DNA of 64,000 nt from Lycorma delicatula (taxonomy: Eukaryota; Arthropoda; Insecta; Hemiptera; Fulgoridae): contig NC_134456.1 of the NCBI RefSeq assembly GCF_047948215.1, forward strand, positions 195,870,034 through 195,934,033. Direction: 5' to 3'. Shown piece by piece: positions 25,101 through 37,852 of the stretch. The number at the start of each line of letters is the position of its first letter. The first letter of the stretch is position 1. Below the pieces are notes generated by a model. It was not told the DNA's origin. It did no database searches and saw only the letters and a list, made by a program, of their open reading frames with translations. The translations under genes were made by a program, and so were the position numbers.

Positions 25101-27789
25101 ATACCGTACATGTTTGTAATACTTCTGAATATAAGTAGAAAAAATTTCCTGATGGTACCCGTATAATGAATAAGAACTACATTTTTTTTTAGTATATGAA
25201 AGAACTTCAAATGGGTTACGTATTCTTTCAGCGGCATAGAAATATTTTTAAACACAATCTAACCGACCAAAACAATACTATACTGCTATATTTAATTTCT
25301 TCACTTAGTCAAAAGATTTAACACAAATATTAGTTGCTCTACGCAAGTATTACTATATTCTTCATAAATAATTCAACATATTTATGCTTGTTTAATATTA
25401 AAAATTAATATATACATGGGAGTTCGGGTGATTAATAGATAAGGAAAGGATATGTTTCTCAATTGAAAGTATTACGAGGCATTATGGGGTTGACGTTAAA
25501 TATAAGATCGATGCTTCGTTGCGAGATTCTGCACGAACACACACTCGTCTCGCGTGACTTATAAAAGAGCACTGCAGTACTGTCGAGAAAGAAGAAAGTG
25601 AGCTCTTTATCAGATTAAATGTGGCTTCATTTTTGTATACCCCCTAGAACAACGACGATACTTCTGTTTGAGGTAATTAACTATTCAAAAGTAGTGTGTT
25701 TTAAAGGGGGTAGGAGTTGATAATGGCTTTGTTTTGGAAGTGATCAAGGATCTGTATGTGCCTTGTCGCACTGGTGCATCATTATCCACTCACTCCTTAA
25801 CGGCATAATACCGATGCTCTTTTCTAACTTTTACTTCTTCCTAACCATCGCTCCCTCAAAGTAACGGTGAATCTCATCTTCCTTTTATTCTATATAAATC
25901 CCTTTTGATAATTCTTTATAAAGGAATCACTTAACGTAAAAAAAATTAAGAATAGAATTTCCTGTTGTATAGTTTGCAGATTTTTAATTTGCTTTATTCT
26001 TTAAAGCGAATGTTGTTAACAGAAATATTTATTTAAGTGATTATATTTCGGGATTTCTTTATAAAAAAAACTAATAGTGGGCAATTAATCTTGCTTAATT
26101 TGTTTGTTGTCTTCTCAACGGTGCATTTTGATAAGAATGAATGCAATTATAAAACCATAATGTTTTTTAATAGTTATTTATTGTTATATGGTTACAATAA
26201 CAAAAAAATTAAATCGAGCTTTATCCGAGACAATAATAAACATTTTCATACATACTATAACTTTCGATTTACCATCCTCAATTCTTGCGATAACAATTCG
26301 ATTAATTAGTTTAAATAAAGAAGAAATGATTGCGTAAAAAAAGATATTTACGTGTAATTTATTTTGCGTTATCCTTTTATTGTATGTGTAATAATATTCC
26401 ATTTGTATCATATTCTAAATTCGCAGATAAATCATTGGAAGGATTACCAGGACAAAAACGTAGCATATATATACAATAATCACATTGAGATCGGGAACAA
26501 AATTATTTATTTTTATGAACATTTATTTAGTTTGAATACAAATTATGTTACATGTAAATAATAAATATTTCAGACGCTGAGAAATACCAATTTCACTCAT
26601 ATTTTGTATACGTGATGAGTGATGTCTCTAAATAATTACTCGTCTACCGTTCGAAATTTGAGATATTGTATGAAATTCACCGAAAAGCATTTTGAAATTA
26701 CTTCGTCACTTTTTGTAATATAAATAAACAATTTGTTTTTTTATTACATTCAATTGGTTTTGTGTTTTTATATACGAGTAATAGATAAATTGTATTTTCT
26801 TTATGCATATCTAAATCATATTTCGTTAAGTTATATGCGTTTTCAGTCTTTCTCGTTATTCTCCCTCTCCCCACAACTAAGCATATAATTGATAAACTAT
26901 AAATAGCTTTGTTTCACAATCGTTAATTATTTACGATGTTCAATCATAAAACAATCACACATCAATCATTATTAGTTATCATTTCATATTTAACTATAAT
27001 TCATTAATTGTATTAAATCGCAAAGTACTCATAGAAACCCAGGTACAGATTAATAAAATTTAAGACTAACAATATCGATAAGGCATTTTGAAAACTGAAA
27101 AAAAAGTACAAGGATATCAGTTGATTAAATACAATTTAATAATTATTAATGAACAGAAAATAGATTTTAATTTTATAATTAGTAAACATTGGTGTACAGT
27201 TTTTAATATTGTGTAGTTTGTATACTGCTTAATACAAAAAATATGTCATGAAATTAAAAGGATTATAGAAATCTTCCTAAAGAATGTATGAATTATATTT
27301 TACAGAATTTTAACAGAACAATGATATTTTACTATCATTGCTGTGATGTAGGAATTGAAACAATATTAGTTATAACTTTCGATGTTCTAGTTATCTGAGA
27401 GAGTAGAGTAACTGATTTAAAAGTTTCTAACGTTTTTGCTTGATGATATTTTATAAAAAAATTTATTAATAGATTAGTAGGGAAACACACTACAGAGCTG
27501 AAGTCAATTGATGTAATTATTTCAATAAAATATTTTTAAACAATCTTAATCAATATTTGAAATATAATATCTAGAAAATATGTTTTTATTAAATTACGTT
27601 TGAAAATCCATTATATTTTAGAATGCATACCGTTTACAATATTAATTACCGCTTTCTATAAAATATAAATCTATATAAACCTTTTCTCTCATGGTGCGCG
27701 TGCGTGGTGCCAAATATAATTTTTAACTTCAATTATTTATTTATTTATTTATGAAACCTATTACTTTAGAACAATAATTTGTCGTATCG

Positions 27790-28260
27790 TACTTCTGATG
27801 GGGAAGGATAAATAATGACTGGAGTGGTTTTTTTGTCGCGGTACTCGAGGGGACACTTGAGACTTTGTTAACCGAGTCGCTTTGGTTGGATAAAAAGAGA
27901 ATAGATAGGCTTGTTGTAATCCGATGGCAGCGTATAGAAGACGAGTTCACCTCTTTACGATGGAGGTTGTGTAAAAACTAGTTCAAAATGTAATTTCAGA
28001 TAATAGAACGGTGGAAGTAATTTTTTTGTCGTGACAATTTGCAATTTGGAGACAGGAGAAGAGAATGATTGTATAGTGCGTGGTCTGCTCTTTACTGATA
28101 AGACTGTTGGTGGATCTATCATGCTTTAACTTCTCGCCCTCGCCTTTAACAAACCACATATACACAGTACTGCCCTAACCTCATACTCAATCGACGAGAA
28201 GGTTCTAATAAACATTTGTGTCGTCAACGTTCTTCCGTTAGTATTTATGTACTACACCAG
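27790..28260. promoter_or_regulatory. GC-richer patch, unidentified
   Basis: A stretch of about 470 bases with more balanced composition and several CpG dinucleotides in AT-rich DNA. The minus-strand ORFs (27741-27950, 27983-28165) have no recognisable domain. It could be conserved host noncoding DNA or an unrecognised old repeat. Confidence 0.2.
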
Positions 28261-30274
28261 AAGCTATCCTCGCATTAATTTTATTCAAAATCTTTTAATC
28301 GCCCTGCTGTTCGTTTAATGCGATCAAAATGTTATAACGAACAAAAGGAAATCTAGAACGGATAATGTTATCAAGCATTAAAAAAAAATTGTTTGTAAAT
28401 AATTTTTTTTAACGATTAATTTTGGATTTAAATTAAAACTGTTTCAGTTAAATCAGAAGCTTAAATGAAAACAAAATTAGTTATTTTTTAACAATATTTA
28501 TACAATTTCGTAATTTTTTTACCGATAAAAACAGTTAAAAATAGTCCTTTCTTATTTTGTTTTTTATTGAGCACGAATAATGTTATAAAATATACATCTT
28601 AACATTATTATTTTTGTTAATTAATTTTTAAACATACGAATGTATGAAAGCTGTCATTGATTTCAAGGTCTGCAGTACTACTTCATAAATATTGTTTTAT
28701 AATTAAATGAATGAAATTTATGGTTGTTAAATAAAATTACAATTTTTTTTCTTGTTAGGAAAAATATGAATGAAATTATTTAATGAACGCTTTTTTTTTC
28801 TTTTAATCAATCAATGGCTTGAAAACTTACCTAATCGGTTGTTATTCTAATTTGATTTAGTTTGGCTATAAAATAAAATGATTTAAAAACAAAATCAACC
28901 TATCTAAAATATAAAAAAGTATTCTCTTTCAATTTTTTTTTTAAATTCAGATGTTTGAAACCTGCTGCTCTTCATTAAAAATCAATCAAAATTCAGCAAC
29001 TTATTAACTGTTAATCTGAAGCAAATTTAAAATAATGTAAATTTAATAAAAACTGAGAAGCTTTTTTTTTTAATTTTAGTGTATTTTACAAATAAGTTTT
29101 GAATTTTTAAAGATTATTTTATTATAAGCGTTTTAGTTTTACGTTTAAAATATGGAAATGCTTTCAAAATACCGACATGAAAATAAAAACAGTTCGTATA
29201 AAACGCAAAAGACAAGAAATTTATGTCCTGATAAAAGTAAGTGATGGTAGGCGTAGATTAATGACGTTACGAGGCTACTACCAAGTACGAGCTAAGTTTT
29301 CTTTAAATCGCGTGCATATATTTGTGATTTAAATTTTTTTTTGGGATTACATATCATAATATACACTATTAGAATCCAACACACAGCAACGGCGAAAAGA
29401 GAGAAATATAAATATATATACCGGTATACGTGTATATAACCAATCAGCCATTCTCTTTTGAAGTAGATTCTTCTGATTATGAGTGGAATGTGTTTTGGAA
29501 CAGAGAGTGATAAGAGCGTCTGTGTACTGTAGAGGGAAACGTGCATGTTTAAAACGTGTTGAATCCTTCACATTCCGCATTTGCACGGCTTTAGCGCACT
29601 GCATCAGACAAACGCTGTGCATGCACGTGCAGACCTCTGAAAAGTTTTTATTTATTTTGATTTTTTAGCTTTTATTAACAAAATATTTTACTTATATTTA
29701 CTGTGTTATAATATTTCTTGCCTGTTTAAATATAATTATATAATAATCGTGCGAATTTTTTATAAATTTATTGAGAAATATGGAGAATCTATGAAATATT
29801 CAAAATTAATTCGACAATAATAAACAGTACAGAAGTACTCCCTATGAAAATTTAATTATATTATCCAAAATGAAGAACCCTCTGCTAATAGGGATTTTAT
29901 TTTATTTTTTTTAAATCCGATTATTCTGACGTTCTTTTCGTAAACAATTAAAAATGTTTTGTATTCAAAAAGTAGTGGATCGTCTACTGGTTTCGTCAAA
30001 TGAAATAAGGATCAAACGATTCTGCATTCATTCTAACATAAATTTCTATGACCATCTGAATTTTTCTGAATTTAACAATTTTAATTCTTTAAAACTTTGA
30101 CCTATTGTTTTTCCATTCCTTGACCCAAACAGAGCAATTTTCTTACGTTTCGATATGTAAATTTATTTAGTTAATCCAATTATTTTTTATTTGTTTCCTC
30201 GTAATAATACTATTCATTTTGAGGAACTCATACATTATGACAATCAAGTACAATTCATTTTTATAGGGCCAGAT

Positions 30275-30301
30275 GGAAATTCAAAAACTATTTGAATTTC
30301 C
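30275..30301. repeat. Short perfect palindrome
   Basis: Arms GGAAATTCAAA and TTTGAATTTCC around the loop AACTA, 11 bp paired. It lies at the edge of a slightly GC-richer patch (30270-30520). Confidence 0.85.
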
Positions 30302-30732
30302 AATCCTCCACGAGTCATTCCAACCGCAAATGAACTCCTTTACAATTGTGCATTAGTCCTATACAGTCTACCGCAGATATCAACACGCGTGATTAGAATG
30401 TTCCAATTATTTTACGCCCTACTCTCAGAGCGGACGCATCAGATCTGCGTTCTCATTCTTGTGCCTGACAAGACCATTCCAATTATGAACGAAGGAATCT
30501 ACGGCTAAAAGGGCTATTACCTATCTAGATTATGAAATTTTTCTTTTAAAAGTTTAAGGATCGACTTCCTTTTTTAAAAATGATAAGAAAAATATATTTC
30601 TTCCAGTTTTTGTGTAAGTAAATAAATCTCACTGTTGCGTATTAAACATTTTATCAGAGTTTATAATCTTTTTTCAAAACGAAAAATAAAATGCGTACCT
30701 TAACTTAATTATATTATCAATTTATAATCATA

Positions 30733-30875
30733 ATAACTGTATGAAATATAGTTCCGCTTACCAACAATTTTAAAAGGGAAATCCCTGATGATGGAGTAAC
30801 GGCTCCGAAAGTACTCGGATATATACTTTTAAATTGTTGGTAAGTGGAACTTTATTTTGTACAGTTATATTAATA
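30733..30875. mobile_element. Short foldback element, same family as 4.6 kb
   Basis: The arms at about 30733-30775 and 30826-30875 are imperfect reverse complements, including CTTACCAACAATT (30757-30769) and AATTGTTGGTAAG (30832-30844). The central 50 bases hold a hammerhead-like core. The arm 13-mer is the one found in the element at 4618-4985, which supports a shared family. There is no ORF, and the size of about 140 bases suggests a non-autonomous element. Confidence 0.65.
30757..30844 (+). ncRNA. Hammerhead-like motif within the foldback element
   Basis: Box CTGATGA is at 30785-30791. A 4-bp stem-II-like hairpin follows (30793-30796 with 30803-30806), then GAAA at 30807-30810, then a weak stem III of about three pairs ending in an AUA triplet (30823-30825). 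The inverted arms would form a long stem I. Departures from consensus: an extra U at 30792 between A9 and stem II (the same place as in the 4.9-kb copy), and about ten unpaired bases between the arm and the core. It is probably a degenerate relative of a hammerhead, and activity is doubtful. Confidence 0.35.
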
Positions 30876-32499
30876 CCAACGGTGCCAAATGATTAGTAAA
30901 TTAAATCATACTGATGATGAATTTTATTTAATCTCAATTGAAGAGGCCCGTGTGTACGAGTTATTTTTCGTTCAAGCGAATTTAATTTTATGTCTATATA
31001 GCCATCTGAAATTTGAGTGAATCAGTTTGTATGAAAATAATATTTTTCAATTCTTTTTTAATTGCACCTTATTTTAAACCTTGCATTTATGGATTAAGAA
31101 AATTAATAATATATGCATTCCAATAAGTAGAAATTTAATTAACGATAGATTCTTTCATAGTTTGATTTAAAAAAAACATTATACTGATTTTTTCCTTAAA
31201 GAAAATATTATAGTTGTTCGGCTTCGGTAATTATCTCCACGTACTTATTATCTTGTTACAAGATCAGATTATCAAATCAGTTCAGGTGCTATTTGATGTT
31301 TCAAGATTATAACGCTCATAATTATAAACATGCAACGACTTAATGGCTGTAATATTTATCTGATAAAAATATCTTTTACGTATTTTCTTTATTTTTATTT
31401 TTTATAATAATTTTATACACTGTCGTTTAACGTTTAAATTATAATATTAGCAATTTTATCATAATAAGTACATAAATTGTTATGTACAAGGAATACAGAT
31501 GGAATATACGTAGTATGGAATTAAACCGGTTTCAAATAATTTAATCATTTAAAACAAACAAATTTCTTTTGTTGAACACATCTCTTTGTTTAAAAAAAAA
31601 AAAAAAATGGTCCGAAGTAACGAGTTATAAGTTTATATCTCAAATTTATCTAAATACTTCGAAGTTTCCAGTGCGTAAATCGTTTTAAAAAATTGGCTTT
31701 ATTAGAAAAAATTAAAAATTCTTTTCTTTTTTATTTCCCCCTACAACACATTTTTTTAACTATGTGGTGTATTATACTCGTACATTATTATAATATAGAA
31801 TTAAAAAATATTTTTATGAGATCGGATAATAGTGTAAAAATCAGAATAACAATCATTTTTTCATAATGTACGTTTTTTACGTAATCTTTTAATATTCAAG
31901 TCGCATTTCATTCTATGAAAGGTAAATCAAAATAAAAAAAGAAATATATATTTTTTTTAAATGATGTAAAGTTTTGAAAATGATATAGCAATTTTACCTT
32001 TATAAATGATCCAATTAAAGTTTGTTTTATCTGGAAATAAAATAACATTTAAGTAATTGTTTGAAAGTTGTTTTATTCTTAATCTACGTTTAGAATGGTA
32101 GTATTCTGTTTTTTGCATATTTTTATTTGTAAAGTTATACGAATAAATTTTATTTTGTGCTACATATAATAGTTGTTTTCTAGCAGCATATATTTAAACT
32201 TTTTTTTTTTTTAAATACAAAAATATTTTTAAAATTAATTGCTTTATACAGTTTTATTCTATATTATTTTGTATTAACAAAATTATACTTAAAAGAAAAT
32301 TATATAACGTTTATCGAAAAAGTTAAAACAAATTCGTAATATTTTTTTATTTTCGGAAAAAAATCTCTGTACGTTTATATTTTAGTCACTCATTGCTATT
32401 TTTCTTTTAAATTATTATTTATTAATTGAAATACCAGTTAAAAATTGCAATAAAGATTTTCTTGTCTTTTTGTTCATGAGTTGTCTTCATTGAATAATA
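30876..32499. other. AT-rich noncoding DNA, no gene seen
   Basis: Homopolymer-rich DNA, including poly(A) at about 31591-31607. Nothing else is recognisable. Confidence 0.5.
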
Positions 32500-32930
32500 A
32501 AACCGAGAAGCCCGCAGGAAATTTAAAATGTTACCTAAATTATTACTGAGAGGCCGGTCGTGTTGGAAGCTGTCTGCTGCTTGGTACTATATTGGTGGGG
32601 ATGATAAGGGGGATGTGAAGACGAGTCGAGGTAGTCCTTTGTACTTTATCGTAGCAGGCCGCGCCACCTTGCATTCACCAGAGGCTATCGTTTTTCCACA
32701 CCGATGGCGATGTGACGTCTGACGACTGCCGAACGCGCGATATTGGACGCCGTCTGTCACCTCCAAGATAACATACAGAAAACAATAATGTCAGACGTTT
32801 TCTCATCTTCCTTTTGACAGTTCGACTCGATGATATTTAAATTCCGTATAGAAGTCTATCAGACTTTTAGTCAGTCGTTGAGAAATTTCATTCATGTAGA
32901 TAGATACCTTCAGTTTGATAATGTAAGTTC
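32500..32930 (+). promoter_or_regulatory. GC-rich island with promoter-like end and splice-donor-like site
   Basis: 32500-32830 is markedly GC- and CpG-richer than its surroundings. At its right end lies a TATA-like TATTTAA (32834-32840). An initiator-like ATCAGAC follows, with its A at 32861, 27 bases from the T of the box; a second candidate, TCAGT, is at 32871. A strong donor-like GTAAGT is at 32923-32928. The layout would suit a noncoding first exon of about 60 bases. The ORF at 32528-32722 has no recognisable domain. This is the best candidate for a host transcription start in the window, but it rests on short motifs. Confidence 0.25.
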
Positions 32931-34423
32931 AAACATATTTCTTATAAAATTCATGTAAACCTTTGCGATCAATATATCTTACCGTATGTTACTTATAAAA
33001 CATCGTTATTTTATATTTAAATAATATTTCACGGAAGAAATGAGCGTTCAAGCGAATGAAAATTGACAGCCCTATTTTGTGAAAGGCTGAGAGAAATCAT
33101 AATTTGATAAACATTATTAAATAAATAATTTAATAATACGTAGTTTTTCATTTTTTATTAAATTTATAGTCGTCTTTGTGATTAAAAGCTATTTAGATAT
33201 GCAATTGTGAATACTTTGCGGATTTACTGTTATTATGCAAACAATTTTAGAGCATTTGTCAATAAATATAATCCAGTGTCAACGTCCATACACATTCCTA
33301 TTTCTTAAAAAAAATAAATAAATTTGAATAATACTTATTTTTATTGGTTGTTTGTATTTAATTAATCGAACTGTATTTAGCTGTATTTTATTTTTTGATA
33401 TTACAGAAGTTAATTTTTTAATACTACACCTCAGTTTGTTACACTGCACTTAATGATAGAGAAATGTAGTAGATCATTTTTACTTACACAAAATTAAAAT
33501 GTAGTTTTTTATTACTCTAAATTAAAGAAAAAAGTAAAATGATTAGGCTACCGTAGTTCAGAATGTGTTTTTACTAAAATTATTTTATTGAAATTTGTTG
33601 ATTAAGATTGGTAACTCATGAAAATTTCTATGTTAAACCATTAATTGAATACACTTATTATTTTTTTCTTTATATTAACTGAAAATTCATGTATTACACT
33701 CATAGAAATGCTTGGTTTGACACACCTTTTTTTTGTACTGATTAAATTTAATAGTTTCGTAATATTTTATTTTACATTTTTAGATAACTAATTAGTTAAA
33801 ATTCTACTGATCAATTGATAAAGTGATTTTCCTTTTGTAATTCTTACACATTAGATAGATTATAGCCAATTATACCAAACAATTATATACATTTTTTTTA
33901 ACCTATGATAATTCATGAAATGTTGAAAAAAATAACTAATACTTGACAGTAAAATTAAAAAAAGGACTAAAAATTAAATTATATTTAGAATTTCTTTGCG
34001 TGATACTTTTTTGTGTGGAAAACAATTTTAGGTTTTGCAAGTCAAAAATGAAGGAATAAGTAGTTGACGATGGGATCTTATATTTTATTGTGTATGGCGC
34101 AATATTATGTATAGTAAACTTTTTTATCTTTTTCATTTTGCTCTAACTCTCGACTGAAGTATTGCAACTCAAACATTGGAAAATGTGTGCAAATTCTCTC
34201 TATCATTATTGTTATTGGAAAATAAGAAGTAAATAATTTTATTTATCGAATGGCTAAACTATTTTACTTAAGGTATTAGGAAATAAAAAATAAAATAGAA
34301 TTTTATTTTACCGGATAGGAAACACTTCCGAACTAGTATAGCCAGAGCCGCTCCCATTAAACCATGCAAGTATCAAGAAACTGAAAAGGATCCCGGTATC
34401 TTTATTGCAGTTATGGCCTCGGC

Positions 34424-34464
34424 CGAAAACCATCGGGAATGACTTTTCTTTCTGATGGTTTTCG
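34424..34464. repeat. Inverted repeat, 11-bp arms
   Basis: CGAAAACCATC (34424-34434) and GATGGTTTTCG (34454-34464) are exact reverse complements separated by 19 bases, inside a GC-richer patch. Confidence 0.8.
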
Positions 34465-34554
34465 TTGTGAGTTTTATCGTTTATCCTTTGATCAAGCGTA
34501 AAGAAAAGAATGAATATAAAGAATAATAAAGTAAAATATATAATAATATAATAT

Positions 34555-34561
34555 ATAATAG

Positions 34562-34597
<36 letters not shown>

Positions 34598-34625
34598 GAT
34601 ATATCTATATATATATAATAAAATA
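34555..34625. repeat. TAA/TA microsatellite
   Basis: About nine uninterrupted TAA units flanked by ATATAT runs. Confidence 0.9.
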
Positions 34626-35071
34626 CTATGTAAAGGTTCCATTTACCGATAGAAACGGTACTAACGAAATATATAATTTCCCTTTCAGACAGTGAGCTTA
34701 TATCCCACCCACAAATCCTTATTAGATCGAAGCATCGTTATCTCTATCTTAGGGATGATGAGTAATTCCGTTGATAATTACTGATCAACGATTTTGGGTT
34801 GATAATAGACGAGGCTGAGATTTCTTTAAGATAAATCTTGGTTCTTTCTTTGAATTATTTGGTGTATTGAAGGATATTACTGAACTATATAATCTGTTCG
34901 GCTAGATCCTTCCTAGAGGAAATACAAGAATTATATGTATCCTATATTATTTTTACCTTATTTAACATCTTTAATTGAAATAGAACAAATTTTTCATTGA
35001 CTAACATAAAAGGAAATACAAGTCTCGTAACACATTTAACGGTAGTTATCTTGTAATATTAGACACAAGTT

Positions 35072-35157
35072 CATATCTTGTATAAGTATGTTCCTTTACC
35101 GAAGGAACATACTTATACAAGATATGTTCCTTTACCGAAGGAACATACTTATACCTG
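35072..35157. repeat. Palindromic tandem repeat (perfect 25-bp stem)
   Basis: The arms at 35072-35096 and 35102-35126 are perfect reverse complements around the five-base loop TACCG. A second partial copy of the 36-base unit follows directly, so GTTCCTTTACCGAAGGAAC occurs twice (from about 35090 and 35126). On the minus strand the repeat reads as a chance repeated peptide (YKYVPSVKEH), with no sign of real coding. Confidence 0.9.
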
Positions 35158-37852
35158 TTTGTTTTAGTGTACTTTAGCCGATGGGTTTGATTAAGAGGGA
35201 GTGTCTCTGGCCTTATCAGGCTGAGATTGAACAAGAAACAAGACTATTGTTAAAATTAGAATTATTTTTTGGGACTTTAGTTTTAAAATATTCAGAAGTT
35301 GATCGGACATTATATAATTAATTTGTGAAAGCGTGTCTCTTCTCTCATCAGTGAGATTTGAAGAGAGAAGAGAAGCTCTAGATAACTTATCTGTTATACT
35401 GTTTATAAAAATTAATCGTTGGAAACAGATTTTGTATAAAGTTAAATGGCTATGTCCTTTTACAAAACATGCTGATTAGTAACGAAGTTTTCCTACATCT
35501 CTCCTTAATTTCACATCAGTTGACTATTCGTTTTATAACCTAACGTTATTATGTCGGGTTATATTACTCTATTAATATATCCCATTGTAGTAGTTGGAAT
35601 AAATAGATTATGCAAACAATGTGTTTTAATGATTAATAAAACTTTAACATAGTAAAAAGAACATCGGATCAGTTAAGCACAATAAATACTTTTAAAAAAT
35701 TGATTAGGTATCGCAGATCAAAATATGTTTTTGTCAAATTTAATTTAAAAGTTTTCATTTGACATTTGTTGATTAAGATTAGTAACGGATGGAAACCTTT
35801 GAAAACTTTTATGTCAACTTACTAATTGAATGCACGTATTATTCTTTCCTTTATTTTAACTGAAAATTCAATTTTGTTTTAGACATTCGAAATCCGCTTC
35901 TCACTTGTCAACTTAATTGAAAGATTTCAATAAAATAGAGTGAAGGATGATGTTTTGCCATTTACCCTAGGATTTGTTAAATTCTCACCACCTCTCTGTC
36001 TTTTTGTTATTCTGTATTCTTTACATTCATTTATATCATCAATTTTGAAATAATTATTCATAAGATTTGTTTGAAAATTAATCTATTTGTTACAAAAATA
36101 ATAGAATGTTAAAAAGGGAAAAATTATAAATCATATTAAAATTAATTTATTTTGTCCATTCATCCATAATTAAATCTTTTCCGTCATCAATCTCGTAAAT
36201 GGTCAATGTTATTATCCGTTCCCGTCTGTTTTTGTGATAATCTCTATAAAAAAATATCTACTTCGTCCTATTATAAGAATTAGTTGATTCATGCCGTCTA
36301 ATATTTTGCATTCTGAACCGTTTATTATCCTTCGTTACAAAATAAATTAAATCTGTTTATCTTAATGAATGATCCACCAATATAGACTTTATTTTAAAAT
36401 GTATTGACAAATTCTCCTTTTAGTTTGTTTCAAAAACTCTTCAGTTTTTCCTACATTTACCTGTGTAATTTTAAACCTTCTTTCATTAAGTTTCAGAAGG
36501 CTTTTTTCATTTCCTTTTAGATTTGTTTCATCAGTTTCATCGTGTACTGCACTTCATAAAGTCTCTTTTTTCAAATGTTCTTTAAATTCCTAGATCTTTA
36601 TAGAGAGCGTTGCATGAAATTTTGTATGGACAACAAATCAAGTACCAAAATATATGCCATATATATGCCATTTTTTTAACATATTAACATGGTTTATTAT
36701 ACAGTAAACAAAATGGTTACGTTTCAGAAATAAACTCAATTTCTGAACGCTTTAATTACCTAAAAGTCATAGCTTTTATTGCGGTTTTATTTGTGTGATG
36801 AATCACACAACGTTATTGTTATAGCTATTTAGCGCGTAGTAGAAAAGTTATCTCATATCTAAAAATAAATTTAATAATATATAATTTCATTAACTTCGGC
36901 TTAAGAGATAAACACTGTAAAAATGTAGTTAAATGATAAACTATCTTTATCGTTGAATTGGAGTAGGTACCGTACTTTTGGACTGGCCACCAACATCGTA
37001 AGATTAAACTATTTTTTACGGAACTATCTGAAATAATTTTGTCCTTACGTTGTAAAACATTATGAAAACGTAAACTGGATCCTCATAGAAAAGATTCATT
37101 CACACAAAGATATTCTTCAGTTATCTTTATATATAATATGTGAAAGATTGTTAATAGAGTCTGTTTATGGATGAGTACAGTAGGTTTCTTATCAAAATAG
37201 CTGATACAGATACGTTGGTATGAGTTGGTTGACCCAATCCGCTCTTCGTGATTACGGTAACTTTCCGTGCTTAAATGTCGTGTTTTTGTTATTTTTCGCT
37301 GTCTGTGTTCGTTAGTTTTGTTATTTTTTATTTAGTTGTTCAGTTACTTTCGTATTTTCTATGTTTTTTAGGTGTTTTTTATCTTTCGTTTCTGTTCTCG
37401 CCTATCGTGGTTAGGTTTTTCCGAATAGCTTATCTTAATTTTAGACTTCCTGGCTTCCGGGGATATCTTTGTGCACCCGACGTTATTTCGTGCTTTCAAC
37501 ACGATGAAAGCAATTTCAGAAGTTTTTAGAGCGAATTTTAATGATATCTACTTTTATTTATACTTTATATTGAAGTGTAAATATTTTGATTTATGATTTA
37601 TCGCCAATTGTAACCGTGGGCTGGTTATTATTTTACGACACCTGAAGGGTGATATTTTATTATTTTTGTGTTTGATTTATTCTTATTTCTTATTTTGTGA
37701 GGTAAATGACTAATTTTGTCCTTTACTGAGTGTTTATTTTCCGACTTAGACAGTTTTTGTTTCTTTTTCGGGATTTTATGTGTCACCAATTTATACGTAA
37801 TAACTTTTCGTTATTTTGCTAGGATAAAATATGCGGTAACATTAATTCTATC

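Larger units (their letters stand above)
20651..30732. other. Ten kilobases of AT-rich noncoding DNA, no gene recognised
   Basis: No transposon protein or host exon was recognised. Noted: a TA/TACA microsatellite at 22137-22186; a GC-richer stretch at about 21360-21560; short patches at about 24520-24840 (with near-repeats of TTTCAAACTTGAT at about 24541 and 24568); a patch at about 25480-25880 with a TATAAAAG at 25560-25567 but no good initiator at the right spacing; a patch at about 27790-28260; another at about 29460-29640; and a perfect 11-bp palindrome at 30275-30301. The ORFs here are chance AT-rich frames. Confidence 0.45.
32931..37199. other. AT-rich noncoding DNA, no gene seen
   Basis: Contains an imperfect hairpin (34424-34464), an AT-rich trinucleotide array (34555-34625) and the palindromic repeat at 35072-35157, all listed separately. 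A small GC-richer patch lies at about 34318-34470. No domain was recognised in any ORF. Confidence 0.45.

Noticed and set aside
25557..25620. Strong TATA box (TATAAAAG) as a promoter
   Set aside because: No initiator-like motif at about 25-35 bases downstream, and no exon or donor in the vicinity.
35046..35234. Minus-strand ORF with a repeated peptide (YKYVPSVKEH)
   Set aside because: The repeat is explained by the palindromic tandem DNA repeat, and the flanking codons show no protein-like features.
37275..37529. Hydrophobic ORF of 84 residues resembling a membrane protein
   Set aside because: T-rich composition gives F, L and V codons by chance. It lies in the probable 5' UTR of the R1-like element.
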